A stretch of DNA of 64,000 bases from Pantoea sp. 18069 (lineage in GTDB: Bacteria; Pseudomonadota; Gammaproteobacteria; Burkholderiales; Burkholderiaceae_C): assembly GCF_902706035.1 (NCBI RefSeq), contig NZ_CACSJA010000023.1:22486-86485 (forward strand), read 5' to 3'. Position 1 is the first letter of the stretch, and each line of letters begins with the position of its first letter. Made by a program: the position numbers and the translations under genes. Below, piece by piece: positions 25,025-33,118 of the stretch. The notes under the pieces are model-generated. The model worked only from the letters and a program-made list of their open reading frames with translations, searched no databases and was not told where the DNA came from.

Positions 25025-26077
25025 ATGATCATTGATTGCCACGGTCACTTCACCACCGTTCCCGCGTCGTTTCGCGCCTGGCGTGCCAAGCAGGTGGAGT
25101 GCGCCGACAACCCTGCGGGCGCACCTTCGCGTGCCCAGGCGCATGTCAGCGACGACGAAATCCGCGACGCCATCGGCAACGGCCAGCTCAGGCTGCAGCG
25201 CGAACGCGGAAGCGACTTGACGCTGTTCTCGCCCATCGCCGGCCTGATGAGCCACCACCTCGGCAACGAGCGCACCTCCCTGGAGTGGGCCGAGGTTTCC
25301 AACGACCTGGTACGCCGCGTCTGCGATCTCTATCCCGACAACTTCGCGCCCGTTTGCCAATTGCCGCAGTCGCCGGGCGCCGCGCCCGGAAACTCGATTC
25401 CCGAGCTGCGTCGGTGCGTGCAAGAGTTGGGCTTTGTCGGCTGCAACCTGAACCCCGATCCCACCGGCGGCTACTGGACCGGCACGCCCATGACGGACCG
25501 CGAGTGGTACCCGCTCTACGAAGCGCTGTGCGAGTTGGACGTGCCGGCGATGATTCACGTGGCTGCATCGTGCAACCCATGCTTTCATGGCACAGGCGCG
25601 CATTACCTGAATGCCGATACCTCCGTGTTCATGCAATTGCTGCAGGGCGATCTGTTCAAGGATTTCCCAACGCTGCGCATGGTGATACCGCATGGCGGCG
25701 GCGCCGTGCCCTATCACTGGGGCCGCTATCGCGGCATGTCGCTGGAGTTGGCGAATCGTCCGCTCGAAGGCCTGCTCGACAACATCTTCTTCGACACCTG
25801 CGTCTATCACCATCCAGGCGTGGAACTGCTCACCAAGGTGGTGCCGACGAGCAACGTGATGTTCGGCTCCGAGATGATCGGCGCCGTGCGAGGCCGGGAT
25901 CCGAAAACCGGCCACTACTTCGATGACACCAAGCGCTACATCGACGACTGCACCGCGCTGTCCGACGCGGATCGCCTGGCCATCTTCGAAGGCAATGCGC
26001 GCCGTGTCTATCCGCGCCTGGACGCCCAACTCAACGCCCGTGGCAAGCAGCTCGGCGCTGCACTGGAGACAGCATGA
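25025..26077 (+). CDS. 4-oxalomesaconate hydratase-like amidohydrolase (LigJ type)
   Basis: 350-aa amidohydrolase-superfamily protein closely resembling LigJ of the protocatechuate 4,5-cleavage and gallate pathways. It starts with the metal motif MIIDCHGHFTT (His6, His8). Further matching segments are RERGSDLTLFSPIAGLMSHH, LPQSPGAAPGNSIPELRRCV, GFVGCNLNPDPTGGYWTG, FHGTGAHYLNADTSVFMQ, VIPHGGGAVPYHWGR and FEGNARRVYPRLDA. LigJ hydrates 4-oxalomesaconate to 4-carboxy-4-hydroxy-2-oxoadipate. Shine-Dalgarno GGGAGAAGAG precedes the ATG. It overlaps the next gene by 4 bp. This is the strongest evidence that a ring-fission product with a carboxyl branch is processed here. Confidence 0.85.
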   Translation: MIIDCHGHFTTVPASFRAWRAKQVECADNPAGAPSRAQAHVSDDEIRDAIGNGQLRLQRERGSDLTLFSPIAGLMSHHLGNERTSLEWAEVSNDLVRRVCDLYPDNFAPVCQLPQSPGAAPGNSIPELRRCVQELGFVGCNLNPDPTGGYWTGTPMTDREWYPLYEALCELDVPAMIHVAASCNPCFHGTGAHYLNADTSVFMQLLQGDLFKDFPTLRMVIPHGGGAVPYHWGRYRGMSLELANRPLEGLLDNIFFDTCVYHHPGVELLTKVVPTSNVMFGSEMIGAVRGRDPKTGHYFDDTKRYIDDCTALSDADRLAIFEGNARRVYPRLDAQLNARGKQLGAALETA

Positions 26078-26919
26078 ACTACATCGACATTCATCCGCAC
26101 ATCATCTCCGACGACGAAAAGCGCTACCCGCTTGCGCCGCTGTTCGGCAAGCGATCGGACTGGTCGCGCGAGCGCCCCAGCACCGTCGAGATGCTGATTG
26201 CCGCAATGGACGAAGCCGGCGTTGCCAAGGCGGCGGTCGTGCACTCGTCAACCACCTACGGCTTTGACAATTCCTATGTGGTGGATGGCTGCAATCAGCA
26301 TGCAGACCGCCTGGTGGCGGTGGGCTCGGTCGACATGCTGGGCGACAACGTCGAGCAGGTCGTGCGCGACTGGGCGGACAAGCGTCTTGCGGGCCTGCGC
26401 ATATTCACTGGCGGCTCCACCAAGGATTTCGATCCCAGCGAGCTGGACAATCCCAAGTCCTTCAGGGCCTGGGAGGTGATTGCCGAGCTGGGCCTGCCCA
26501 TGTGCATCCAGACCGGCCCCATCGGCCTGCCGCAGGTGCGCATGCTGGCCGAGAGATTCCCGAAGGTGAACATCATCCTGGACCACCTGGGCCGACCGGA
26601 TGTTCTTGACGGCGCGCCATACCGCAACGCGCAAAGCCTTTTCGACCTGGGCGATCTGCCCAATCTCTACATGAAGATCACGCCCCGCATTTTCGGCGAC
26701 GTGAAGAAGGACAAGGCCAGCGCCGAGACTTTCTTCCCGCGTGTGGTCGAGGCTTTCGGGGCGCAGCGAATGGCGTGGGGCTCCAACTTCCCCACGTCAC
26801 CGGGCACGCTCAAGGAAATCCTGGCAACGGCAGAAGAAGGGCTGGCCTGCCTGAGCGCGCAGGAGCGTGCGTGGGTGTTTGGAAAGACGGCGGCAACGCT
26901 CTATCCCATGCTGGCGTGA
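26074..26919 (+). CDS. Amidohydrolase family 2 protein (LigI/lactonase-like)
   Basis: 281-aa TIM-barrel amidohydrolase. Features: the metal-type start YIDIHPHIISDDEKRYPLAP, AGVAKAAVVHSSTTYGFDNS, LAGLRIFTGG, FPKVNIILDHLGRPD and the catalytic-type QRMAWGSNFPTS. It resembles 2-pyrone-4,6-dicarboxylate lactonase (LigI) and other lactonases of this family. In a gallate or protocatechuate 4,5-type route it would open a pyrone lactone to feed the LigJ-like hydratase. The ATG overlaps the stop of the preceding gene (ATGA). The exact lactone is unknown; assignment to a true LigI is not secure. Confidence 0.72.
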   Translation: MNYIDIHPHIISDDEKRYPLAPLFGKRSDWSRERPSTVEMLIAAMDEAGVAKAAVVHSSTTYGFDNSYVVDGCNQHADRLVAVGSVDMLGDNVEQVVRDWADKRLAGLRIFTGGSTKDFDPSELDNPKSFRAWEVIAELGLPMCIQTGPIGLPQVRMLAERFPKVNIILDHLGRPDVLDGAPYRNAQSLFDLGDLPNLYMKITPRIFGDVKKDKASAETFFPRVVEAFGAQRMAWGSNFPTSPGTLKEILATAEEGLACLSAQERAWVFGKTAATLYPMLA

Positions 26920-26952
26920 TGAATGAAGGCTTGAGAGTTCTTGGTTGAAACA

Positions 26953-26987
26953 GTGGCGGTGGTGTGCATGAATGCTGCCGCCGCCAC
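26953..26987 (+). other. Hairpin before MFS gene
   Basis: GTGGCGG (26953-26959) pairs with CCGCCAC (26981-26987); an inner GCAT/ATGC pairing is also possible. It is followed by A-rich sequence and the ribosome site of the MFS gene, not by T's, so it may stabilise or separate transcripts rather than terminate. Confidence 0.45.
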
Positions 26988-27004
26988 ATAAAAAAGAGAA
27001 AAAA

Positions 27005-28333
27005 ATGGAGACAAGCACAGTAGAGAAGAAGCAGGGGGCCGCGTACCCCTGGATCATCCTGGCCCTGTTGTCGATGGGGCTGCTGATCGCGTTCGTGGAC
27101 CGAACCAGCCTGTCGTCCGCACTCGCCGACAAGAACTTTGTCCGCGACTTCGCGCTCACCAGCGTAGATCGCGGTTGGCTCAACTCGGCATTTTTCTGGA
27201 CCTATGGCTTGATGCAATTGCCCATGGGCTGGTTGGTGGATCGCTATGGCGTGAAGTGGCCGTACACGGTGTGCTTTTGCATCTGGTGCCTGGCCACCGC
27301 AGCGACGGGCATGGTGACTGCGTTGGCCGCTTTGCTGCTCATGCGCCTGTTGATTGGTGCGGCGGAAGCCGTGGTGATTCCCGCCAGCTACCGCTGGATA
27401 GGCAACAACTTCGGTGAGAACCACAAGGGGTTTGCGGTCGGGTTGTTCGCCATGGGCGGCAAGTTCGGCCCCGCGATAGGTGCGCCGATTGCCGCCTGGT
27501 TCATCGTGAGCTACTCGTGGAAGTTCATGTTTCTGGTGACTGGCGTCGTTGGCTTGCTGTGGCTTGTGCCATGGCTCTACATGGTGCGCAACGATTTTCC
27601 GTCGAAGACGGAACTCGCCACGGCAAAGCGCAGGGCTTCATCCGTCACCTTGAGAAATATTCTGGCGAGCCCCGTGGTCTGGGGCGGCATGATCAACAAC
27701 TTCTGCTACGGCTACTTCACGTTCTACTGCATGACGTGGATGCCCGCCTACCTGGTGGAGCAGCGCGGCTTGACGCTGCAGAAGTCGGGGCTGTTCACCT
27801 TCTTCAGCTTTGCCGGCATCGCGCTCATGGCCACGTTTGGAGGCTGGGCGGCGGATCGCATCATTGCCCGCGGTCACAACGCGGTACGGGTGCGCAAGGC
27901 ATTCGTTGTGGCGGGCTTCATCGGCGGCAGCACCGTGCTGCTTGGTGCGTTCACCGAATCGCTTCAGGCTGCGCTGTTCTGGAACGTGCTGTCGCTCTCC
28001 ATTCTGGGGCTGGCCACGGCAAACAACCTGGCGCTGTGCAAGCTCACCCTGATTCCCAAGCAGGCGATTGGCCTGACGACCGGCGTGCAGCAGTTGGCGA
28101 CCAGTCTGGCGGGCGGCATTTCCGCAAGTCTCTCGGGCTGGCTGCTTCATGTGAGCGGCAACTATGACCTGCCGATGATGGTGATCTTCGTATTCCTGCT
28201 GATCGGTGCAACCAGCACGCTGGTTTTGCTGCAACCCAAATGGGCGCCGAAGGTCAGCGAAGAGAAGGCCGAACCCAGCCCCTCTTCGCCGGGACCAGGC
28301 ATTGCCAAACCCGCAGCCTCCACGGCCCATTGA
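27005..28333 (+). CDS. MFS transporter, anion:cation symporter type
   Basis: 442-aa 12-segment major facilitator with the anion:cation symporter (ACS) pattern. Features: YPWIILALLSMGLLIAFVDR at TM1, FFWTYGLMQLPMGWLVDRYG at TM2-loop2-3, LLIGAAEAVVIPASYRWIG, and FAVGLFAMGGKFGPAIGAPI. The C-terminal tail after residue 415 is hydrophilic and Pro/Ser-rich. It probably imports the organic acid degraded by the neighbouring enzymes, or a breakdown intermediate. The start METST at 27005 follows an A/G-rich ribosome site; an ATG upstream at 26972 is not supported. Confidence 0.9.
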   Translation: METSTVEKKQGAAYPWIILALLSMGLLIAFVDRTSLSSALADKNFVRDFALTSVDRGWLNSAFFWTYGLMQLPMGWLVDRYGVKWPYTVCFCIWCLATAATGMVTALAALLLMRLLIGAAEAVVIPASYRWIGNNFGENHKGFAVGLFAMGGKFGPAIGAPIAAWFIVSYSWKFMFLVTGVVGLLWLVPWLYMVRNDFPSKTELATAKRRASSVTLRNILASPVVWGGMINNFCYGYFTFYCMTWMPAYLVEQRGLTLQKSGLFTFFSFAGIALMATFGGWAADRIIARGHNAVRVRKAFVVAGFIGGSTVLLGAFTESLQAALFWNVLSLSILGLATANNLALCKLTLIPKQAIGLTTGVQQLATSLAGGISASLSGWLLHVSGNYDLPMMVIFVFLLIGATSTLVLLQPKWAPKVSEEKAEPSPSSPGPGIAKPAASTAH

Positions 28334-28379
28334 TTGCGTGAACGGCGCCTAGGCGCGCCCAGGACTTTTCGTTCATTTT

Positions 28380-28418
28380 CCCCCGCAAAAAACGACAGAC
28401 CGAAGGCTGTCGCGGGGG
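28380..28418 (+). other. Two-part hairpin between MFS and dioxygenase genes
   Basis: Outer stem CCCCCG/CGGGGG (28380-28385 with 28413-28418) encloses an inner stem CGACAG/CTGTCG (28393-28398 with 28407-28412), with a CAAAAAA bulge. It is followed by CCCCTTTGTCTC. May act as a weak terminator or RNA-processing site inside the operon. The 121-bp gap holds nothing else recognisable. Confidence 0.5.
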
Positions 28419-28454
28419 CCCCTTTGTCTCAAATTTTCAAACGTTCAACAGCGT

Positions 28455-29441
28455 ATGGCAAAAATCGTATTCGGAATGGCAGTACCGCACAGCGGCATGC
28501 TCGGCCAGGCACCCGAGGACTGGCTGATCAATGGCGAGCGCGACCGCAACAATCCAGAGCTCTGGTATCAGAATCGCACCTGGACCTACCCGGAGCTGGA
28601 GGCGCACCGAGGTGCGGCATTCGAGAAGTATCTGACGCTCGAGGAGCGCACCGCGCGCTCCCGGCGTTGCCGTGCCGCACTCGATGAGATGGCCGCCGTG
28701 TATCGCCGCGCGAACGTGGACGTGGCCATCATTCTGGGCAAGGACCAGAAGGAGATCTTCACCGATCACTCGCCTTCCATCGCCATCTATACCGGCCAGG
28801 AAGTGCACAACGGCCCACCACAGCGCGCCGTGTATGCACCCGATCACCACGTCACGCACCAGTGCCATCCGCAACTGGCCACCTACCTGATCAACCGGTT
28901 TCAGCGCGAAGACTTCGACCTGACCGACCTGTTCGCCTGGCCCGACAACGTGTGGATGAAGCCGCTGCCGGAATACCCCGTCGTTCCGCACGCATACAGC
29001 TTCGTCTACCACCAGATCATGGGCGACAACCCGCCGCCGCATGTGCCGGTGATCATGAATTGCTTCTACCCGCCGACGCAGCCTTCGATGGCGCGCTGCA
29101 TCGACTTCGGCCGCGTGCTGCGCGAGGCGATTGTCGAATGGCCCGAAGACCTGCGCGTGGGAATCATCGCCTCGGGCGGGCTCTCTCATTTCGTGAACGA
29201 CGAAGCCTTCGATCACCGGATCATGAAGATGCTGGCCGACTACGACTACGAAGGTCTGGCTGCTGTGGACGACCGCTCCTACCAGTCCGGCACTTCCGAA
29301 ATCAAGCTCTATGTGAGCGTGATGAAGGCGCTGCAGGAGACCAGGGCGCAGATGACGCTGGTCGATTACGTGCCCTGCTGGCGCACGCCTGCGGGCACCG
29401 GCGAAGGCATGGGCTTCATGTACTGGAACGCCGCCGAATAG
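28455..29441 (+). CDS. LigB-superfamily class III extradiol dioxygenase
   Basis: 328-aa protein of the class III (LigB/DODA) extradiol dioxygenase superfamily, which uses Fe(II) to open catecholic rings at the meta position. Family residues: His12 in FGMAVPHSGM, the GKDQKEIFTDHSPSIAIY segment, VVPHAYSFVYHQIM, FYPPTQPSMARCIDFGR, catalytic-type His245 in ASGGLSHFVNDEAF, and Glu282 in SGTSEIKLY. It is a single polypeptide without a LigA-type small subunit in the window. Placed between the MFS and aldolase genes. The ring substrate is not determinable; a trihydroxybenzoate-like compound would fit the downstream hydratase without needing a LigC dehydrogenase (inference). Confidence 0.82.
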   Translation: MAKIVFGMAVPHSGMLGQAPEDWLINGERDRNNPELWYQNRTWTYPELEAHRGAAFEKYLTLEERTARSRRCRAALDEMAAVYRRANVDVAIILGKDQKEIFTDHSPSIAIYTGQEVHNGPPQRAVYAPDHHVTHQCHPQLATYLINRFQREDFDLTDLFAWPDNVWMKPLPEYPVVPHAYSFVYHQIMGDNPPPHVPVIMNCFYPPTQPSMARCIDFGRVLREAIVEWPEDLRVGIIASGGLSHFVNDEAFDHRIMKMLADYDYEGLAAVDDRSYQSGTSEIKLYVSVMKALQETRAQMTLVDYVPCWRTPAGTGEGMGFMYWNAAE

Positions 29442-29474
29442 ACACCCAAGAAAACAGATATTGAAGGAAAAGAC

Positions 29475-30332
29475 ATGTCCCAAACCCGCCTCAACAACGT
29501 CATCCGCGTGCTGGAATCCGGCAAGCCCGCATTCACCGCCTTCGCCAAACTCGACAAGCAGACGGCCATCGAAATGAGCGATGCTCCCTATGACGGCATC
29601 GTCTTCGAGATGGAGCACAACCCGTATGACGTGACCGCCTTCGGTGACGCACTGCAGTACATGCTCAACCGCAAGGAAATTGCGGAGTCGGGCTCGGTGG
29701 CGCCGCGCGTCACGCCGATTGCGCGTATTCCTGCCAACGGCGCGGAAATGAACCAGTCGTTCGCCAAGCAGGTGCTCGACCGTGGCGCCTATGGCGTGAT
29801 CTGGCCCCATGTTGCCACGGTGGAGCAGGCCTACAACGCAGTGGCTTCGTGCCGCTATGCACGCCCGAAGAACGCGCCGCTCTATGAGCCCAGGGGCGTT
29901 CGCGGCGACGGCCCGGCGAATGCCTCGCGCTACTGGGGCTTGTCGATGGCCGACTACTACGAGAAGGCCGACGTGTGGCCGCTGGCGCCGCAGGGGGAAA
30001 TCCTGGTGGGCCTGATGTGCGAGAGCACGCAGGCGATTGAAAACCTGGACGACATTCTCGCCAACGTTCCCGGCATCGGTCTGATCCTCATCGGCGAGGG
30101 CGACCTGAGCCAGGAGCTGGGCCTGCCGCGCCAATACGAGCATCCCGAAGTGCTCGACGCGATGCGCAGGATCGTTGAAACCTGCCGCAAGCACAACGTG
30201 GTGGTGGGCAATCCGCACGTGACGGCCAAGAACCATCGCCGCCTGCTGTCCGAAGGCTATCGCTTCCTGATGTCCGCACCGCAGCGCACCTACGGCGTGG
30301 TCGGCATGGCGCGCGAGCTGGCGGGATATTGA
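29475..30332 (+). CDS. HpcH/HpaI-family class II aldolase
   Basis: 285-aa metal-dependent aldolase. Key family elements are present: the His-containing VFEMEHNPYD, substrate Arg in PIARIPANG, metal Glu in GLMCESTQAIENLDD, and metal Asp in LIGEGDLSQELGLP. Members cleave 4-hydroxy-2-oxo acids to pyruvate plus an aldehyde or oxo acid. Here it may cleave 4-carboxy-4-hydroxy-2-oxoadipate made by the LigJ-like hydratase, a job done by the unrelated LigK/GalC in known pathways (inference). It is longer than HpaI (about 265 aa) because of an insertion around residues 130-165 (EPRGVRGDGPANASRYWG). Shine-Dalgarno AAGGAAAAG. Confidence 0.85.
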   Translation: MSQTRLNNVIRVLESGKPAFTAFAKLDKQTAIEMSDAPYDGIVFEMEHNPYDVTAFGDALQYMLNRKEIAESGSVAPRVTPIARIPANGAEMNQSFAKQVLDRGAYGVIWPHVATVEQAYNAVASCRYARPKNAPLYEPRGVRGDGPANASRYWGLSMADYYEKADVWPLAPQGEILVGLMCESTQAIENLDDILANVPGIGLILIGEGDLSQELGLPRQYEHPEVLDAMRRIVETCRKHNVVVGNPHVTAKNHRRLLSEGYRFLMSAPQRTYGVVGMARELAGY

Positions 30333-30401
30333 AGCGATGAACGCCGCCGCAGGCCTTGTCGAAACGCGCGCCGGCAGCGGCCGGCAGGCCCGGCCCGCGA
30401 C

Positions 30402-30420
30402 CCATCCATCCATCCATCCA
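30402..30420 (+). repeat. CCAT tetranucleotide repeat
   Basis: Four full CCAT units plus CCA lie 43 bp upstream of the second decarboxylase-like start. The frame of that gene is open through the repeat back to 30337. If translation could start there, slippage would change frame; the better start at 30463 lies after it, so an effect on expression is speculative. Confidence 0.6.
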
Positions 30421-30462
30421 AATTCGATTCTGGAAATTCACAGGCACAAGGAGAGCTTTCCC

Positions 30463-31362
30463 ATGACCACCACCACCGCTGTCGACCTGCCGACCCTGCG
30501 CACGAATCTGACCGAGTACGCCGTGACCAAAGCCATGCGCGACGGGCGCGTGAAGTCCGACATCGTCAACCTCGACTTCTGCGGTCCTACGCCTGCGCAC
30601 AACGGCTTCAAGCCCATGGTGCGAGAAAACGCATTCGATGCAGGCGAACTGGCCATCGTCACCTACCTGCAGGCCAAAAGCTACGGCAAGCCCTATGTGC
30701 TGCTGCCCGCGCCGATTTCCGGTCGCTTTCAGCACCACTGCGGCGGCTTCAATCTCGACTTCGGTCACCTCGATCCGAAAGACATCGAAGGCAAGCGCGT
30801 GGGCGTGCGCACCTATGCACAGACAACCGGCCTGTGGATTCGCGGCATCCTGCGCCACGAGTACGGCGTTGATCTCGACAAGGTGACCTGGATGACGCTG
30901 GGCGACGGTCACCTCGCCGAGTACGCCGACCCCGCCAACTGCGTGCGCCTGCCCAAGGGCTCGTCCATTCCCGACATGATGATGAACGGCGAGCTTGACG
31001 CCGCGCTGCTGGGCGAAGACATGCCCAAGGACCCGCGCGTGCGCACGCTGGTGCCCGATGCGCAGGCGGCCGCCCGCGACTGGTATGCACGCGAAGGCGT
31101 GGTGCCGATCAACCACATGTTCGTGGTGCACCAGGACATCTCGAAGAACCGCCCCGACATCGTTCGCGAGATCTTTCGCATGCTCAAGGAAAGCCGCGCG
31201 CTCACCGAAGGCGGCGTGCCGGCGGTGTTTCCGCCCATCGGCCTGGAGGCCAACCGCAAGGGCCTGCAACTCGCTATCGACTGGGCGCTAGACCAAAAGA
31301 TCATTCCCCGCCGGCTGTCGGTCGATGAGTTGTTTGATGACGTGACGGGCAGTCTTTCCTGA
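30463..31362 (+). CDS. 4,5-dihydroxyphthalate decarboxylase-like protein (copy B)
   Basis: 299-aa member of the same family as the protein at 24034. Features: LTEYAVTKAMRDGRVKSD, the FDAGELAIVTYLQAKSYG segment, LPAPISGRFQHHCGGFNLD, KDIEGKRVGVRTYAQTTGLW, IRGILRHEYGVDLDKVTWM and the end PRRLSVDELFDD. No signal peptide, so cytoplasmic. The ATG at 30463 is preferred because AAGGAGAG precedes it by about 7 nt; an earlier ATG at 30337 would add a low-complexity 42-residue extension read through a CCAT repeat. Two divergent members in one operon suggest two decarboxylations, a heteromer, or that one acts as an isomerase or hydrolase on a related acid. Confidence 0.8.
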   Translation: MTTTTAVDLPTLRTNLTEYAVTKAMRDGRVKSDIVNLDFCGPTPAHNGFKPMVRENAFDAGELAIVTYLQAKSYGKPYVLLPAPISGRFQHHCGGFNLDFGHLDPKDIEGKRVGVRTYAQTTGLWIRGILRHEYGVDLDKVTWMTLGDGHLAEYADPANCVRLPKGSSIPDMMMNGELDAALLGEDMPKDPRVRTLVPDAQAAARDWYAREGVVPINHMFVVHQDISKNRPDIVREIFRMLKESRALTEGGVPAVFPPIGLEANRKGLQLAIDWALDQKIIPRRLSVDELFDDVTGSLS

Positions 31363-31472
31363 GTGCCGTGCGCTGGCGAGTTGACTGCGCAAGGCGTCAG
31401 CAGCCCGCCAGCGGCACAGGCCCAGGCCATTGAATCGACGACAACTACAACATACAAAAGACGGAGACAACC

Positions 31473-33077
31473 ATGAAGAAGCCTGTAAAACGCAACAACG
31501 TGGGATATGCCATCGCTGTTCTGGCAAGCACCGTGCTGGCTGGAACCGGTGCCAACGCAATGGATTTGAATCCCGATGGTGACTGGCAAGTTCGTTGGGA
31601 CAACACCGTGAAGTACAGCGGTGGATATCGCTTGAAGAATCCGGACGGCGCGCTGATTTCTCCCGCCGCGTCCAAGCGCAACAACGATGACGGAGACCGC
31701 AATATTCAGCGCGGCCTGATGTCCAATCGTCTTGATTGGTTCACTGAATTCGACGTGCAGAAGGACGGCTTCGGCATGCGCATGAGTGCTGCGGCCTGGT
31801 ACGACGCGGTCTACAACCGCCGCAACGACAACGACTCCGCCGCCACTGCCAACATCACCAGTGGCGCGCACAACCAGTTCACCAGCGGCACGCGCACTGC
31901 GGCCGGGAAGAACATCGAGCTGCTCGACCTGTTCGCCTTCGGCCAGGTGGACCTGGGCGAACAGCGCCTGTCGCTGCGCGCCGGCCAGTTCTCGCAGACC
32001 TGGGGAACCAGCCTGTTCTTCGGCAACAACGGCATCGCCAAGGGCATGGCGCCCATCGATATCTACAAGCTCAACATTCCCGGCGCAACCGCCAAGGAAA
32101 CCACGATGCCGGTGCCGCAGGTTTCCGGCACTTTGCAACTGACCGAGAGCACCAGCCTGGAAGCCTATGTGCAGGCGAAATTCAAGCCCACGCGCCTTCC
32201 GCCGGCAGGCAGCTACTTCAGCAGCGCGGACTTCCTGGGCCCCGGCCGCGAGGTGTTCGACCTGGGCACTCCCGGCCCGGGCAGGCTGAACTATGCGGGC
32301 GATATCAAGGGCTCGGGCAGCCCGAATTTTGGCGTGGCATTGAATACGCACAGCGATCTGCTCGATACCGATTTCGGCTTCTACGCGCTGCGCTATCAGG
32401 ACACTTCGCCGCAGGTGTTCACGCAGGTGCCCGACAGGCGCTACTGGATTGCCTATCCCCAGAACATCCGCGTGCTGGGAACCAGCTTCGGCACCCAGGT
32501 GGGCGAGGCGAACGTGAGTGGCGAGGTCTCCGTGCGCTTCGGTCAGCCACTCGCCGCCAGGCAAGGCTCGCTCTCCATGGCCGCAGGTGCGACCAACGTC
32601 AACCTGGGCGGCGGCGGCGCCTATCCCACCGGGAAAACGGCGCACATCAACCTTTCGACCGTCAACGTGTTCGGCCCTTCCGCGCTGTGGGGCGGAGCGA
32701 GCCTGGCGGGTGAGTTCGCTGCCAACCACGTGATGTCGATCGACCGCAACGAAAGCATCCTCGACGCTGCGCGCAACAAGACCAGCGCGGGCATTCGCGT
32801 GGTGTTCACGCCAACGTACTACCAGGTCATGCCAGGCCTGGACCTGAGTCCGTCGATCAACCTGGGCTGGTCGTTCAAGGGCAACTCGATGATAGACACC
32901 GCTTTCCCCTTTGCGGGCAGCCCGAACAGGGGCGGCGACCTGGTGCTCGGACTCTCGGGTGTCTACCTGAGCAAATGGACGGCAAACCTTTCCTACGTGC
33001 GCTATCTGGGCAAGGTCGATACGCAAGCCATGCTCGATCGTGACTACATCCGCTTGAGTCTGCAAACGTCGTTTTGA
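31473..33077 (+). CDS. DUF1302 family outer-membrane protein
   Basis: 534-aa protein of the DUF1302 family. Signal peptide is residues 1-31, ending LAGTGANAM. The mature part is beta-rich with alternating polar/hydrophobic strands (GDWQVRWDNTVKYSGGYRLK; RLSLRAGQFSQTWGTSLFFG) and ends in the aromatic LSLQTSF, as expected of an outer-membrane barrel. DUF1302 genes are commonly next to DUF1329, YCF48-like and MMPL genes, as here; these sets are linked to handling of hydrophobic or aromatic substrates in several proteobacteria, without a defined mechanism. Shine-Dalgarno GGAGAC. Stop overlaps the open frame leading into the DUF1329 gene. Confidence 0.88.
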   Translation: MKKPVKRNNVGYAIAVLASTVLAGTGANAMDLNPDGDWQVRWDNTVKYSGGYRLKNPDGALISPAASKRNNDDGDRNIQRGLMSNRLDWFTEFDVQKDGFGMRMSAAAWYDAVYNRRNDNDSAATANITSGAHNQFTSGTRTAAGKNIELLDLFAFGQVDLGEQRLSLRAGQFSQTWGTSLFFGNNGIAKGMAPIDIYKLNIPGATAKETTMPVPQVSGTLQLTESTSLEAYVQAKFKPTRLPPAGSYFSSADFLGPGREVFDLGTPGPGRLNYAGDIKGSGSPNFGVALNTHSDLLDTDFGFYALRYQDTSPQVFTQVPDRRYWIAYPQNIRVLGTSFGTQVGEANVSGEVSVRFGQPLAARQGSLSMAAGATNVNLGGGGAYPTGKTAHINLSTVNVFGPSALWGGASLAGEFAANHVMSIDRNESILDAARNKTSAGIRVVFTPTYYQVMPGLDLSPSINLGWSFKGNSMIDTAFPFAGSPNRGGDLVLGLSGVYLSKWTANLSYVRYLGKVDTQAMLDRDYIRLSLQTSF

Positions 33078-33118
33078 GCACGCGTCGATACCGAACCACA
33101 TTCCAAGAGAGCATAAAA

